A stretch of DNA of 64,000 nucleotides. It comes from Diabrotica undecimpunctata (Eukaryota; Arthropoda; Insecta; Coleoptera; Chrysomelidae). The DNA is taken from the NCBI RefSeq assembly GCF_040954645.1, contig NC_092806.1:161134328-161198327 (forward strand). The letters are read 5' to 3'. Numbering within the stretch: the first letter of the stretch is position 1; each line of letters opens with the position of its first letter. Both the position numbers and the translations under genes were made by a program. The notes under the pieces are model-generated. The model ran no database searches. It was not told the DNA's origin and saw only the letters and a program-made list of their open reading frames with translations. Below, in pieces: positions 10,170-22,900 of the stretch.

Positions 10170-11930
10170 AAGTGAGTAATTTAAAACGTGTGTTATAAGT
10201 ATAAAATAAGTTTAGATTTTATAAGAAGTGATTTTTCAGTATCTATAAACGACATTAATAGATTTATTGTCAAGAAGAGGAAGCGAGAGAAAAATGAAGA
10301 CCTGTGGGACAAAAATCTCAAGAAATTCACAAGAAATAGTAAAGAAGATCATCCAGAACCTTGCATTGTTTGTGCTCATAAAGATGATGTTTGTAAGGCA
10401 TATCTATTGACTCCTAATGATATGAGTAGTTTTTATGATAAAATCTACTCACATAAGACTGCTGCTGATTAGATTAACTTCGTATTTAAATATCTTCTCA
10501 TTCTCATAGCAACATAGGCCTAGAAAAAGAACAAATCCTATCTCGATCTCGAACAGTTACAAAATACTTCATTCGACAGACAAATGGTGTTTTATTAAGT
10601 GTGTGTAATTCCTCGTGAAAAGCGGGGTGGAGCTAGGATAAAACCCAAAGATTCAAGTACAGCTCAATCAATGATTGACTTCATAAAATCATTAAAGTGC
10701 TGTGAAAGTCATTATGGTCGGGGTAACCATCCGCGGTTACCTTAGCCCTGAGTTTTCTACTAAAAAAATGTGGCGTATTTGGAAACAGACTCAAAAAGAA
10801 CAGAAGAAATCACTTGCATCTTACTTAAAGTTCTTAAAAATCCAAGTTCCAGACGAAATTCAATCCAAGTTTTGGCAGTCCAAAGACAGACGTTTGTTCA
10901 TTTTGTGATCTAACAAAAAGTGAAATAAATTTATGAAAAGACCTTCAAGAAAAAGCTTCCCTTATTACTAAGTACAGACTGCACAAGTTACGAGCTAAGA
11001 AATTTTATAAACTATTTAAAAAAACCGAAGCTAATATAGTTAAGGTATCTTTTGACATGGAACAAAACCAGCCTCTTCCAAAACTAAGAGTTGGTGAGGT
11101 ATTTTATTCTCGACAAATTTGGGTTTATAAACTTACTTTTGTATTGATGGCAGATACACAAAATTCTACTAATACTTGTGTATACACATGGACTGAAAAC
11201 CAGAGTGGGCGAGGCTCCAATGAAGTAGTTTCAGCTCTGTATAACTTTTTGGGTATTTTGGAAGACAAATTTAAAAATGTTCCAGCTAAATCATTGACAA
11301 TTCAACTGTTTTCTGATGCTTGCAGTGGGCAAAATAAACATCAAAATGTTTTGGTTTTCCTACTTAGTTATGTACAGACTTCCAAAGCATTTTGTGATAT
11401 TCAGCATTGCTTTCCAATTAGGGGACATAGCTATATGCATACCGATAGAGTATTTGGACGTTTTGAAAAAATATTTAAAAGAAAAGAAAAAATAGTTGAA
11501 CCAGAGAAGTACTACAAATTGTTTGCATCTTCAGCTACAGTTTAAGTTTTAGGAAAAGACTGGGAACTTTTTGATTTCATGGATACTGCAAAACGAGTTT
11601 AATTGAAGAATTTACCTTATTTGATGCGTAAACAACGAGTTTTTTGATTTTCAAATAAAAATAATAAAGACATTGAAGCTAAAAATACCTACTGTGGTGA
11701 TTCTAGTAATTTTTAAAGTTATAAAAAAAGGATGCAGTTTGCTGGGAGTATAAAGTCTATGCCATTAGTGAATGATGTAAGTAAAAAATAGAAAAAGATG
11801 TGGAAAACCTTCTCAAATTTATTTTATTATCTGAAAGTTTAAAAGACTTTTATAATACTGCACTTATCAATGTGCAAAATGGTTCCCACGATAATAATAC
11901 TGTAGTGTATGATCAACTCGAGCCTTTTAT
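10170..11930 (+). pseudogene. Decayed DUF7869-like protein gene
   Basis: Broken reading frames together match a family common in insects and hydra. In order: PCIVCAHKDDVCK (about 10358), PREKRGGARIKPK, KCCESHYGRGNHPR, a zinc-like FCDLTKSEI remnant, LHKLRAKKFYKLF, then an open block at 11057-11545 with SFDMEQNQPLPKL, QLFSDACSGQNKHQNV and CFPIRGHSYMHTDRVFG. The SDxCSGQN and FPxRGHS motifs are the family signature, and the D could be part of an RNase H-like fold (inference). Stops and frameshifts at about 10470, 10910 and 11543 make it a pseudogene. The family name is from memory and was not searched. Confidence 0.6.
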
Positions 11931-11939
11931 TTGAAAGAT

Positions 11940-12915
11940 TCAAAGATTCAAAGGCTATAAAGCAGCCTACGACTCTGTGAATAGAACAGAAATATTCAAA
12001 GCAATGAAAGAGCTAGGAATACCAAATCAGTTTGTAAATTTAACAAAACTAACTCTTGAAAAAGTTAAATGTAGAGTACGAATTCAGGGAGAACTGTCTA
12101 AACCTTTTAAAACAAACAACGGGCTGCGCCAGGATGACTCTCTCTCCTGTATACTGTTCAATCTGACTCTGGAAAAAGTAATACGTAAGTCACATATCAC
12201 AACTATTGGTTCAATATATATGTATAATAAATCAGTGCAAATCCTGGCCTATGCTGATGATATCAATATTGTTAGGAGAACGGAAAACGCTATACGAGAG
12301 GCGTATGTAGCATTAAAAGAATTAGCTACAAAAATGGGTTTAATAATAAACACCAATAAAACGAAGTATATAAAAATAAGTACGCAACCACAAATCCTAC
12401 GAGCACTTGTTATAGAAAACGACATCATCGAAGCAGTGAACGAATTTTTAAACCTGAGAGCGCCCCTTAAGACTGAAAATAATACTACAGCAGAGATAAA
12501 CCACAGAATTTGCACGATCAACAGATGTTATTTTGGGCTCAATCTCGCCTCAATCTCTGCTATGGTGCAGTGAATGACAATGCAGTGTGGAGAAGACGAT
12601 CCAGATTCAAGCTTTATAGAATATACCAGGAACCAGATACCCTAAAACATATTAAGATAGGACGTCTGAGGTGGATAGGGCATGTAATGCGGATGGAACA
12701 AAATGACCCAGCTAGAAAAATACTCCTTTATAGACCCATTGGTCGGAGTAAAAGAGGAAGACCCAAAACAAGGTTCCTTGATAATATCGATGAAGACATG
12801 AGGAATATGGGAGTACGTGCTTGGTGGAGAAAGGCGATGGATAGGGACAATTGGAGAGAAATTCTTGAGGAGAAGACCCACGCAGGGTTATAAAGCCAGA
12901 ATGATGATCATTGGA
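11940..12915 (+). pseudogene. RTE-like LINE fragment with internal deletion
   Basis: RT palm motifs YKAAYDSVNRTEIF, GLRQDDSLSCILFNL and AYADDINIV (catalytic ADD at about 12251-12260), then a jump at about 12560 that skips the thumb region. It continues with LRWIGHVMRMEQNDPARK and RSKRGRPKTRFLDNI, ending in a GAT-rich tail (12903-12913) usual for such elements. A frame change accompanies the deletion. The 5' end is truncated inside the RT domain. No clear TSD was found. Confidence 0.82.
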
Positions 12916-13186
12916 TCATTTACAAAGTTTGTTTACAACAGTTGGAGAGTTGGAATTACGAAAGATTCAAAACAGGTTACAGGATCCATAAAACAATGGC
13001 TGAGTGAAAATGGTATTCAGATTGATACTCATTTAGAAGTCTGGGGGTTTGATAATTAAACGGATTCACTACCGCTCTCCACTGTCCATTTCAATACCTG
13101 AAATAATGTCCTTTTCGTCTGCATGTTCTTTGAATCACTATTTTTTTAAGCTCTTCTCTCTATTCGGATTGCCGAATATAGATCTT
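12916..13186 (+). other. Short unassigned coding-like remnant
   Basis: After the LINE tail a frame reads VYNSWRVGITKDSKQV and ends at a stop at 13057. It could be the downstream end of the gene remnant that lies before the LINE, but I cannot show this. The rest of the stretch has no signal. Confidence 0.3.
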
Positions 13187-13450
13187 TTAATTCTCGCCTT
13201 TCATCTCTGTTGTTTGTAAGACATTCCACATTGGTCCTGCAGTTCTTTTAATATCGTCACTCCGGCCCATTTGCGGCCTTCCTCGTGGTCTTTTGGCTTC
13301 ATATGGTCGCCAATTCCCGATTTCTTTATTCCATCGGCCATCCTTAAGACGTTCGTTATGTCCAGCCCATTTCCATTTCATTTTAACTGCCTGTTCGACA
13401 GGATCTTTTACTTTTGTTCTATTAATGATTCTTGATAACCTAAGTCACTA
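13187..13450 (-). pseudogene. LINE C-terminal fragment
   Basis: Minus strand reads MKWKWAGHNERLKDGRWNK, NWRPYEAKRPRGRPQ and SDDIKRTAGPMWN, a standard C-terminal domain of insect LINE ORF2. Similar in architecture to 9034-9290. Both ends are ragged. Confidence 0.75.
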
Positions 13451-14479
13451 TCTGTATCGAGATCGGCTTCCATTTTACGCGAATCTTTACCAGAATAGCT
13501 CAACATTAGACTTTTCAGTTTAACTGAATGTCCATTTGTGGACACAGTGGTGTACACGACGGTACCTAAAAATATCCATAAGTGGGTAGGATGGAGAGAA
13601 AGGGATTAATTCCATTTTAAATCTTTGGGAAAACCAATAAAAAACTATGTATGCTATCGTAACTATGAAAAAAGGAGAAGGACAACAAAATCGCCATTAA
13701 ATTTTTTTTCATTTCGTACGTAGGTATCCTTAGTCTTACATATCAACCCTCGTACAACTCTCAATTTTTTAAATCGTCATGTTCGCTGGAATAAATCACA
13801 TCAAACTATTCCTGTATACGTAAGAAATGGCACATTACTCTTCTATATCGTTTGATATGCATACTTGTAAAGAGTATAAAAGCATGTTTATTATCAAAAT
13901 GCATCGGCAAAAACGTGTCGTAAGATTTTCTCAAGTGCCATCCGATGGCGGTTGAGTTCCTTTTGGAATTGCCGACTTTGCGATGGATATGAAAGCCGGA
14001 GTGTGCAATCTGGTTTGTTCATATATCATAGTGTACTTAAATCATTTGTGCGGTATTATGTGTCATATTTATAACATTCTTTAAACTGTAACAAATTTAA
14101 TGATAAAAAAATGAGCACAAGATATACAAAATATAAAAAATTGTTTTATAAGTGTATAACTGCAAAAAACCCGTACCTCCCAATACAAAAACTATTCATC
14201 GAGACTGACATTTTGTTGTGTCTCCTTAGCGTGCACTATCCTATTGACTATTTGAATCGTCAGCGTTATGTGGACTTTATCCACCACCATTCTGAACAAT
14301 GATGTTGTAGTAGTTTTATACCGTTGTCGAAATTTTTTTAACGAGTGAACTCAGTATTGAAAATAGAACAGAAGCAGAATATTTTACTACTACATGACAT
14401 TGACAACACAATAAATACAAAATACGAAGCTGGATCTCGATTTATAATCAAGGAAGTAAAGTAAGCTATTTACAGTATT
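13451..14479. other. Spacer without recognised gene
   Basis: A TATAAAAG stretch occurs near 13877 but has no gene to serve. The frame at 14111-14302 shows no motif. Otherwise AT-rich. Confidence 0.4.
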
Positions 14480-14975
14480 AAAACAGAAGTTTTCAACAAG
14501 AACTGAAAACAAGTGCTGTATTCCTGCACTTAACATCAGCCTAGGATACTGTCTGCAAAGAAGGAGTAATCTACAAGCTCCTAAAAGTGATTCCTAGGCA
14601 GATAATGGTACCTTTAAACAAAATATGCTGAGTAACAGAAATCACCAAGTAACTTTGGACAGAGAAATAAACAAACCAAACTACATCAATAATGGGCTTT
14701 CACAAGGCTCAGTCTTGTCTCCTCTTCGGTTCAACCTTTATACATCCGACCTTCCAGACACAGAATCAGAATAATGTTGCTATGCGGATAACAGCATTGG
14801 CCACCAAAGACAAGTATCTCTCCAATACAGAAGAAGTTTTAAATATTGACCTTGGAATACTATACAATTATTTTAAGCTGAACCCCAACAAAACTGAATC
14901 GGCGATTTTTCATCTTAATAACAAAATAACAAATGAAAATACAGTAAAGTACTTCACGTTTGAGAGTTGACAGTT
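14480..14975 (+). pseudogene. Jockey-like RT fragment, heavily frameshifted
   Basis: Across three frames: YKLLKVIPRQIMVPL, NNGLSQGSVLSPLRFNLYTSD, CYAD (decayed active site) and LGILYNYFKLNPNKTES. This order matches motifs 3-6 of Jockey-group reverse transcriptases. At least three frameshifts occur. The ATG at 14692 is out of frame with the core RT and not a real start. Confidence 0.72.
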
Positions 14976-15249
14976 GACATGAAAATTGACAGGTGATAGT
15001 TGACAGTTGTCGGCCGCCATCTTGTGACGTCACACGTCCAAATTTTCCCACGCTTTCAAAATTTTCCCACGCCCAAGTGGCTCATTCCCTGCTACACACA
15101 TTTACAAAATGGTCTTTCTTCATATTAAAGTGAATTATTTATTTTACAAAAAAAATATGTATGAAATTTACATGCACACATAGAAATATATATACAGACA
15201 CACACATATACACGTATAAAAAAACATCCATATCTTGGTGTATCTATGC

Positions 15250-15785
15250 CAGATAGATCAGTTTCTATAAAGCTTTTAAATAGATAAACTATAAATTTTC
15301 ATTGATAGATCCTAATCTTCAAAACCTATAAGATGAAATTTACATTTTGAGTTTTGGCAACAAATATGAAGAACTTGAAGTATGCCTAAAAAACGCTAAA
15401 TTTAAAGTTTCTCATTACAAACGATCTAAAACATATAAAGCTTTTTCTATTCGGTTGCATAAGTACGTTTTTCACAACTACACAACTTCAGCTGCAAATT
15501 TCACTTAATGTCGTCTTCGTGGAATCATAACACGTGACGAGGGATCGTTTGTAATATAAAGGTTTAAATACAGCGTTGTTTAGGAGTATTTCAAATGTCT
15601 CATATTTGTTGTCAATACTCAAAATCCAAATTTAATGTTATGTATTTTGAAGATTGGGCTCTAGTTATAGAAATTCTACGAACAATTCTTTAATAAAGGT
15701 AATACATTTTGTTGATCTCGTAAGAATAATAAAAAATGGCAAAAATCGCACAACTTAATAGCTTTATAGAAACTAACTTCATTTA
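15250..15785. repeat. Foldback repeat with arms of about 170-240 bp
   Basis: The stretch at about 15254-15425 recurs inverted at about 15541-15782. The best matching blocks are TGAGTTTTGGCAACAAATATG against its complement near 15600-15625, ATTACAAACGATC against 15543-15556, and GTTTCTATAAAGCT against 15755-15775. Similarity is moderate, with gaps. The center (15426-15540) has no frame. It looks like an old MITE or foldback element; no TSD was identified. Confidence 0.55.
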
Positions 15786-16075
15786 CGGTAAAATTCAAAA
15801 ATTGCATACGAAAGCTACACTTTTCACGTTTAAAATCCATTTTGATTTTTATCGATAGGACATTCTGATCAAAAGATATTCAATTTTTACCATTGACATG
15901 ATATAAATTTTATTTAAAAAATTGATTTCAGTCGCGTAACTGACATTTAAAATCGCCGATCGCTTCAAGCGTTCTTTCTGACATAACGGTTCATTCTACA
16001 CAAAAAAAGCTAATAAACATTTTTGTGTAAAACATTTTTTTTTTCTGCGACGTATACATTTATGATAAATTTATT

Positions 16076-16290
16076 TTTTCCAGTTTTCCACCCCTACAAT
16101 GGGGTGTTTTAGGGAGTAAAAGTAAGTAGTGGGGTAAAATGGGTAAACTTTTTTGCGTTTTTTTGGGACCCCAAAATCGACATTCTCAGCAAAATTTAGC
16201 TTGTTCGTATAATTTTTAGAGGTCAAATCTCTGACGCCGGGACTGTGTTCATATTTGAACCTACAGTATTCACTATTTTGGCACATTAAA
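16076..16290. repeat. Diverged direct repeat, copy 1
   Basis: Contains GTAAACTTTTTTGCGTTTTT, then CCCAAAATCGACA, GCAAAATT and TCTCTGACGCCGGGAC. The same series in the same order occurs at about 17770-17935, so the two are copies of one repeat. Nature unknown. Confidence 0.55.
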
Positions 16291-16624
16291 AACGTCTAAA
16301 CGTCGTGCATTTTTCCATTTTTACAAACAAAAATAAAATTTCACTACATCCATTCGATCAAATAATGGGAGGATTCACCAAACGTGTCATCCCACTGTAC
16401 TGTACTAATCTAATTTGTTAGCCGTAAATAAGTTGGTACCTGTTCCTTACTAATTGATTTTTAAGTACCTTTTTAATTGTACTCGATTTGTCAGAATTTG
16501 TAAGAAATATTCTACTCTATATGATTCACTAAAAGTTTATTGGATATAAGCATTTCGAGGGTTTGGCCTGTACGTTGATACTTTTGGTTTTTCAAGGAAA
16601 TAATGTAGAAGAATAATTTAAGTA

Positions 16625-17050
16625 AAAAAAAAGAGGTTAATCTTTGTAAATGGCTATATTTTTTATTTATATAGCACCAGCTGAAGTCCGTTTGAAGAGG
16701 TTTACTCTCCGGACACTGGAATTCACTTAAAGCATGGGTGTATGTTACCTGAAGTAAAATCTAATTAAAATATTAAACATCATATAATATTATCAACATC
16801 ATGTACAATCTTTGGTAACATTATATATTTTAAAGGGTTTTTACCCTAATATTTTGTTGGCTCAGGCATGGTAACCTGTATTTTTAACCTGATAATGGAA
16901 CTGTTGATGTTGTTCCGAAAACGTTCGTGTTTTTAATGTAGCCCTTTTAAGGGTTTTTCTAAAATATACCCATTTACAAAGATTAACCTCTTTTTGTGAT
17001 ACGTGGTATACAGCCAGCTGCAGGAGTTATTTTCCTTGTGGATTTTTTAA
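16625..17050 (+). mobile_element. Family A HHR-type repeat, copy 2
   Basis: A 426-bp insertion flanked by a 13-bp duplication (AATAATTTAAGTA at 16612-16624 and 17051-17063). It begins with a short inverted piece of its own 3' end (AAGAGGTTAATC), then a body like 841-1135, and ends GTGATACGTGGTATACAGCC. The hammerhead is decayed: CTGATAA instead of CTGATGA near 16898, although stem II GGAAC/GTTCC and GAAAACGTTC survive. Confidence 0.75.
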
Positions 17051-17307
17051 AATAATTTAAGTATCTTGATGGATGGAAATGGCGTAAGATAGAGAAATGT
17101 GGACAATGAGGGGAGGATTTCATCTCAACGTACTGTACCAATCTCATTTGTTAGCCATAAATAAGGTGGTACCTGTTCCTTACTAATTGATTTTTAAGTA
17201 CCTTTTTAATTATACTCGATTTGTGACAATTTGTAAGAAATATCCCACTCACTAAAAATTTATTAGATATAGCATTTCGAGGGTTTGGCCTGTACGTTTA
17301 TACTTTT

Positions 17308-17512
17308 TCTAATAAAATATTAAACATCATTCTTTTTTAACAACAGAATGTACATTTTTTGGTAACTTTAATTTTTGTAAAGGGTTTTACCCTAATATTT
17401 TGGTGGCTCAGGCATGTTAACCTGCTTTTATTATTCCAGAAACGTTTGTTTTTTTGATGTAGCCCTTGTAAAGGCTTTTTAAATATACCTACATACAAAG
17501 ATTTAAACCTCT
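17308..17512 (+). mobile_element. Family A HHR-type repeat, short copy
   Basis: A 205-bp insertion with an 11-bp duplication (TTTATACTTTT at 17297-17307 and 17513-17523). It aligns with the 3' half of the family A body. The hammerhead core is deleted: the sequence passes from AACCTGC directly to TTATTATTCCAGAAACG. Confidence 0.72.
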
Positions 17513-17769
17513 TTTATACTTTTGGTTTTTCAAAGAAATAATGTAGGAATAGTAATGTAATGTAGTAAGTTAAGTATCTTGATTAATGAAAATGGCATAA
17601 GAGAGAGAAATGTGGACAATTAAGGGAGGCATATGTCCAATGATGGATATTCTTACCACCAAAAGTGATAATTAAAATTTTTGTTAAGATTATCTCAGTT
17701 ACATTTTTTATTTGAAACATTTTTTTCTAACTCGTACAGATTCTTGGTAAATCAATCTTTTCCGTTTGT

Positions 17770-17935
17770 TTCCTGACGAGGCGAACTTCAGGGGGAAGCC
17801 CGGGGGTAGGAGTAGTAAACTTTATTGCATTTTTGCGAGTCCCAAAATTGACAAAATTCTCTGCAAAATTCAGTTGTTAGTATGATTTATACACTTCAAA
17901 TCTTTGACGACTGAGGTACCGCAAGAAAATAAGTT
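17770..17935. repeat. Diverged direct repeat, copy 2
   Basis: Counterpart of 16076-16290, with the same series of short blocks (AAACTTTATTGCATTTTTGC, CCCAAAATTGACA, GCAAAATTCAG). It lies outside the tandem pair. Confidence 0.5.
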
Positions 17936-18019
17936 TAAAATATGTCATAATGAAAAGTATCTGTCTAATGTGGTTTGTCAGATAATGCAATTACTTCGAA
18001 TTAAAACCACAAATTGTTA

Positions 18020-19175
18020 AAAATCTTTATTGTTTAAAACATTTGACGCTTTTCTACATCTCTGTCATTATCAGCTATAATTGTAGGAGAAACTAAATCT
18101 GAAATGCACAGGAATACACAACTTGAAGAAAGAACTTAGTGGACAGAAAATTATTTAATGTAAAAATTTTTGCTACTTAAATTGATGATAAATTTTACAT
18201 AGAAAACTGGGACTTGGGTAGCAACTTCTCACCGCTCTTCGAAGAAATATTTTTAAGTAACTTTGATTTTTAAGAGCCATTGATGCCATAGAATCCTCCA
18301 TTTAAACATAAAATCAGATTTTACTACAGATATATTGAAGACTGTTTGGTTCTTTGTCTAGGTTCAAAAGAAGAAGTAACTGAATTCTTAAACTATATCA
18401 ACACCCGAGGATAAAATTTACTATAGAGTTCGATACTAATTCTTCATTTCCTTTATTAGATCTTTAAATTTCAAGGTATCCTCTCTCTAACAAATTGAAT
18501 TTTGAAGTCTACAGAAAACTCACAACTACAAATGCTCTGATTAATTTTCATTCAAACCATCCGTTCTCCCATAAAATGTCAGCTTTCTATAGTTTTTTTA
18601 ACTAGAAATAAAAAATTAATATAATAAAACAGTAAGCCCTAAATAATAATTACTCTCTCCATCTTACCCTTAATAAACAATATAAGAAAATTTGTTACAA
18701 GAATAGACTTACTTCACAAAATACAACATACCTGTAGCTTTTAAGTTCCATACGAATATCAGATCATTAATCAATACAAAAGATGTAGTTACTATGTTAC
18801 ACAAGTTTGGGGTTTATTAGCTTTGTTGTGCTTTTTGTAAAGTAGTTTACATTGGCCAAAACGACAGGAGAATAGAGACCCGCATTTCAGAACATCTGGA
18901 ATTAATTAATATCTAAATACAAAAACACAGACATCTTACAATACTGATTTGGCTTTCTCCAACCAGATGCTGTCAACAAAACACTCTTATTCTCTTCTAG
19001 ATGTAAAACCCTTAAATACATGCAAAAAGAGTAATAGATTGGATATTCTGGAATATTCTGGCTATTAGTGGAGCTAAATCAAATGATCTTGAAACAGTTT
19101 TGAATGGATAGCTTCTGCCATCAGAGTTAATTCAATGTGATAGTTCAACTGAAATTCTTTACTAGATTCTCAACT
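18020..19175 (+). pseudogene. Penelope-like element remnant (RT and GIY-YIG)
   Basis: Plus-strand pieces read LFEEIFLSNFDF (about 18231), FYYRYIEDCLVLCLGSKEEV (RT catalytic region, YIED in place of YVDD), a hydrophobic block resembling SFPLLDL, and NKLNFEVYRKLTTTNALINF. Further on, CAFCKVVYIGQNDRRIETRI is the GIY-YIG nuclease signature, followed by DLETVLNG. Many stops and frameshifts. Upstream, a minus-strand hammerhead-like remnant (CTGATAA, GAAAAGCGTC at about 18044-18078) suggests an inverted piece of the pseudo-LTR. Inactive. Confidence 0.78.
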
Positions 19176-19994
19176 CCATTTGTGATGTAATCAGGTGAGT
19201 TTTACTTTTAATTTCTTACTATTATATATTGTGACTTAATGTAAGCTTTCTATTATATTGCTCGATCGATGTTGTTACCAGACTCATTATAAGTAGTTAT
19301 GTCGTGAGATGTGCTGGAGTACGCAATAGTTTCAATGAAGGTTAATTCCCATAACATATCTATCTTGTCATAGACTTACTTATCCCATTTAACCGTCGAA
19401 AGGTAGACTTCCGGTAATTGCTACCGTTCCCATTTAAACCAGTCTCTTTTTAAATTCAAAAGTAAGGTTGGTTACCTATCTCTTAGTCTACAACTAAATT
19501 CTCTTTCGAAAACTACCTAGCTGCATCTAATTTTTAAACAGCTTTTTGTAGTTATCTCACATATAAATTCAGTTACAAATTCTGGCCCCATCCTATCTCT
19601 CCAAAATGGTACCCAGAACAGCGCAATTGAACTTTTGGAGTCCTTTTTAATAATTATCTCCTGTGGGTTTACCTACCCTCTCCTAAATTTATAGCTAAGG
19701 ATAATAGAGATATCGAAACGAGTCCAATGTTTTAAATAATAAAGATTTTTTACAATTTGTGGGTTTACTTCGAGTTAGTATTGAATTATTTTAAAATATG
19801 TATTCGAAATTTTGGCGAATGCGCCAATTACATAAAAAAATTGCACTCCGTTTTTCTTCTAAATTGTAGTTCAAATTTATTAATAAAAGAAAATATTTTA
19901 GACGTACATATCTTGATTCTACGACACGTTATGTCCCATAGGAGTACCAGCTTTTAAACTTAAATAATTTAATAGGATTTTATTGTATTATAAA
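19176..19994. other. Spacer, probably old Penelope 3' sequence in part
   Basis: Follows the Penelope remnant. No motif-bearing frame, no TIR. The frame at 19757-19957 has no recognised domain. Confidence 0.35.
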
Positions 19995-19996
19995 TA

Positions 19997-22900
19997 GCCC
20001 AGCCTGGTTAAAAAAAAAGGTGGAAAAATGTTTCGCAGATATCTGAAGTTTTTAAGACATAGGTGGGAGATACTAGATGATGAATAGATGAGAAGATACT
20101 CCTAGTTTTACCTTGCGTTTTTTTTAAGCAATAATTTATGGTCACAATTTGATTTTTTGTCTATAAATTTTTTCCCTTTTATTTTAAATAAACAATATTT
20201 ATGTCATTTTTTTATGTCAAGAATATCTTTATTTTCCCGTTTTTTTAATTAAAATTGATAAATAATTTACAGAGATATTTGCAAAAAAGCAGTTTTTTTG
20301 CACTAATTTATAAATTTTATTAATTTTTTTATTAACAAAATAAAATGGTATTAATACATTTAAACATCAAGGAATTACCATCTTTTAGATTTGTGCGAAA
20401 TTTCCCCCCGATCAGTCAAATATTTTATAAGTTATTTAATTTATTTATCCCTGAGGCTAATTATTTAAACTATTGAGCTTGCCCTATGCATGATGCTAGA
20501 CACATTCAGCAAATTTCATAGGATTCTTTAAGACTTAGACTATCTCAGAAGTTAAATGCATATTGAGTTTTCATCGAAATTATTTACAAAATAAACGTTT
20601 GAAAAAGGGGTATGTTTTTTACTTATAAACAATTGTAATAACTTCAATATTTTTCAAGCTACAGACTTGTACGTACAACCATTGGATAGCTGGTAAAAAA
20701 GCTCACATTAAAAAATAAAAAACCTTCTATGACCAATATAAACGAAGTTAGTGACTATTATTAAAAAAATCATATCTCCATTGTTTATAAACATTAAGAA
20801 GTAAAATTTGCACAAATTTTGAATGAAAATCTAAACTTTATATTGAAACTTATAGCTATAAAATTTATCTAATTTTTCGAAACGACGGTACTTTCGAAAG
20901 ATCGACATAGGAAAATGGAGAGGATATCTGTTTCAGCTCTGTTTTTTTTTCGGCATCGGAACTTCAGATTGCAACACGTAGGAAAAATTTACATTATCTC
21001 GGCTTCCTCTGCAGCTGCAAGCCTCTTTTTTTTATTCCGGGGGAGCTCGTCGAAATATGAATAACTACATAGTTTTCACTGGCCGGAAAATATGGGAAAA
21101 CTCGGAAAAATTGTGTCCATTTGAAATTCACCATAAATACTTACTTTTTTAATTTGATCGAATAGTCTGTCGCAGTATTAATAATGATGACATAATTTTC
21201 ACCCCCCCATAAATCTCGGAAAATCCCGGAAAATCAACATATGTTTTTTCATTTTATATCAATGATGTAATAATACTTATATATTTTATAAATTAAATTT
21301 CAGGTAATTTTTTACACATTATATTATTATATTCCTTATATTAATTATAATTGTTTGTATTTTTATAATTAACAATATTGATTTTTATTCTATTTTTCTT
21401 ACAAATATGATATACAATATTAATCTAATCGCCTTACTGCTTTGCCTTTATTAATCACTTGCCTTATAAATTTTACAATGTTTATTGAACTTTACTTTTT
21501 TTATTTTCTTTACATACATTGGTTTAAAAGTTAAAATTTGGTTCATTTATTCGACTTCACTATCAGGTCTGAACCTTTTTGTTGCAGGTTGTTTGTCTTC
21601 ACTTATTAAGTCAGTCTTTCCATACATTAACATATTAATGGGCGATCTTAATGCCAAGGTGGGTCAAGGTAAGGTAGGAGAACAAGTAGAAAAATATGGG
21701 CATGGAAACAGAAATGACAGAGGAGATCGATTGATTCAATTTTGCCAAAGTGAAGACTTCGTAATAACAAATACCTTTTTCAAATTACCTCCTCGACGGT
21801 TATATACATGGACATCTCCACAACATACCAAAGAAAAAATAGTGAGAAATCAAAAAGACTACATTATGATAGCAAGGAGGTATCATAATGCTGTTAAATG
21901 TACTAAGACGTACCCAGGAGCTGATATAGGCTCAGATCATAACCCGGTAGTTACTGTGATAGAGGCGAGACCAAAAAAGATTAGAAGACCACACAGAAAG
22001 GCACTAGATTTAAATAAACTTAGAAACAAAAATATACGACAAGAAACAGGAGAAGAAATAAATGAAAACCTCCGTTCAGTGCAGCAACAAATTAACGATA
22101 CAAACAACGTTAACCAAAAATTAAAGTACATAAATACAGCTATACAAACAGCAGGAAAGAAACATCTTACAAAAACAACAACAAAGAATAAGGGGTGGAT
22201 GACACAAGATATACTAGACTTGATGGAACAAAGAAGAAAGATGAAAAATTACCCAGACAAATACAAAGAAAAAAATAAACACATAAAAAAAAAAATAAAA
22301 GAAGCCAAAGAGGAGTGGATTAAAGAACAATGTGAAGAAATGGAAACCTATGAGAAAAAGTACGATGCGTTCAATATGCACAAAAAAGTAAAAGAGATAA
22401 CAGGAAGCATAAATAAATGCCAAATAGGTAAACTTAAAGACAAAGATGGACAGAATACCTGAATGAATTATTTGAAGACGATAGAAACAACTTAACTCAG
22501 ATAATCAATGCAACTGGGCCAGACATATTGAAAGAAGAAGTAGAATACGCAATAAGAACCGCTAAAAATGGAAAAGCAAATGGACCTGATGAAATTCCTA
22601 CAGAACTGTTGAAGCTTTTAAATGATAAATCCGTAACCATAATATTAAATTTTGCAGCGAGGAGCTAAAACAGTTTCCCCTCCACTTTCCTATGTCGATC
22701 TTTCGAAAGTAACTTCGTTTCGAAAGGTTTTAAGTTTCGAAAAATTGGATGAATTTTATAGCTATAAAATTCAATATAAAGGTTAGATTTTCATTCAAAA
22801 TTTTTGCAAATTCTACTTCTTAATGTTTAAAAACAATGGAGATATAATTAACAAAAAAATTGTCGCTAACTTCGTTTATATTGTTCATAGAAGGTTTATT

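Larger units (their letters stand above)
16373..17640. repeat. Two tandem units of about 310-330 bp, each interrupted by a family A insertion
   Basis: Unit 1 (16373-16624 plus 17051-17106) and unit 2 (17107-17307 plus 17513-17640) share long identical blocks: GTACCTGTTCCTTACTAATT, TTTTTAAGTACCTTTTTAAT, GCATTTCGAGGGTTTGGCCT and GAGAAATGTGGACAAT. Each is split by a related HHR-type repeat at a different position with its own TSD, so the tandem duplication predates both insertions or came with them. No coding content. Confidence 0.7.

Noticed and set aside
13870..13885. TATAAAAG as a promoter
   Set aside because: No gene starts downstream within a sensible distance; a chance match in AT-rich DNA.
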